A DNA stretch of 64,000 nucleotides, taken from the NCBI RefSeq assembly GCF_021531315.1, contig NZ_JAFBIQ010000005.1, positions 37,678 to 101,677 on the forward strand, read 5' to 3'. This DNA comes from Oscillibacter valericigenes (lineage in GTDB: Bacteria > Bacillota > Clostridia > Oscillospirales > Oscillospiraceae). The translations under genes and the position numbers were made by a program. Below are positions 63,910 through 64,000 of this stretch, in pieces (the first letter of the stretch is position 1; every line of letters begins with the position of its first letter). Below the pieces are notes generated by a model. The model did no database searches and had not been told where the DNA came from. It saw nothing but the letters and a program-made list of their open reading frames with translations.

Positions 63910-64000
63910 CGCCCCACGGCTGAACAATGTTCGCGTCGGGCGTAACTAACCGCCAGACGTCGGGAGTTTGCAGCCAAAAATAGTCGGAAAAGAAAAAGCC
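63910..64000. other. No feature seen at the right edge
   Basis: The last 91 bases after the split gene show no gene or clear hairpin. Confidence 0.4.

Overview
The window looks like a chromosomal segment of a GC-rich, anaerobic, low-oxygen-adapted member of the Clostridia, most likely an Oscillospiraceae-type gut bacterium. This is inferred from the gene families, from Gram-positive style strong Shine-Dalgarno sites, from Firmicutes regulatory sites (CIRCE, a BirA box, a glycine riboswitch with an intrinsic terminator), from lipoprotein-type solute-binding proteins, and from a Tn4451-family mobilizable transposon. I cannot name the species from the sequence alone.

Region by region: (1) 1-1259 holds the start of a sodium/proline symporter gene and an IclR-type regulator. 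(2) 1429-7229 is a molybdenum block: moaA-moaC-MOSC-MoeA-like (cofactor synthesis) followed by modA-modB-modC (molybdate import). (3) 7240-14267 is a complete glycine cleavage operon (gcvT-gcvH-gcvPA-gcvPB-lplA-lpd) behind a glycine riboswitch and terminator. (4) 14384-19014 is a leftward cluster of envelope-type proteins: a clostripain-like C11 peptidase lipoprotein gene broken by one amber codon, two DUF4428 zinc-ribbon proteins, a LemA protein and a small lipoprotein. (5) 19198-20899 is a LytTR response regulator divergent from a MerR regulator, with a 19-bp-spacer MerR-type promoter between them. (6) 21190-23680 holds rubrerythrin, bioY under a BirA operator, and ychF. (7) 23680-25320 is a tyrosine integrase, apparently missing a catalytic arginine, with inverted GGCGTAA repeats on both sides; it lies just beyond the 3' end of groEL. 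(8) 25327-29678 holds groES-groEL with CIRCE, a diacylglycerol kinase family protein and an RNA methyltransferase. (9) 29946-36400 holds an HTH-NfeD fusion with its SPFH partner, an FG-GAP-like lipoprotein, xpt-guaA, and a NagD-like phosphatase. (10) 36522-37496 is a small AT-richer pair of genes. (11) 37543-44657 is a leftward dipeptide/oligopeptide ABC operon with an AI-2E-type membrane protein at its head and a DUF3810 protein at its tail. (12) 44834-50115 holds a second DgkA-like lipid kinase, a PhnD-like binding protein, znuA-znuC-znuB and a TIGR01440 protein. (13) 50155-55588 holds a ribbon-helix-helix gene with clpB, and a MocR/PdxR-type regulator divergent from an ECF transporter S component. 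(14) 55723-63909 is an HTH membrane-protein gene cut in two by a 7.46-kb Tn4451-like element. The element carries an ANT(6)-type aminoglycoside nucleotidyltransferase, a P-loop kinase, an XRE regulator, a cysteine-rich protein, a RepA-N protein, a MobV relaxase, TnpW and the large serine recombinase TnpX.

The strongest structural result is the transposon insertion. A 10-bp direct repeat (GGGAAACGGG at 55826 and 63281) flanks it, and removing the element plus one repeat copy restores an uninterrupted 243-codon gene in frame. Other points worth following are the HTH-NfeD fusion with an internal ribosome-binding site, the 19-bp-spacer promoter, the dead-looking integrase, the amber-interrupted peptidase, a MocR protein with arginine in place of the PLP lysine, the RHH-clpB pair, and a pair of divergent promoters that appear to share one palindromic -35 box.
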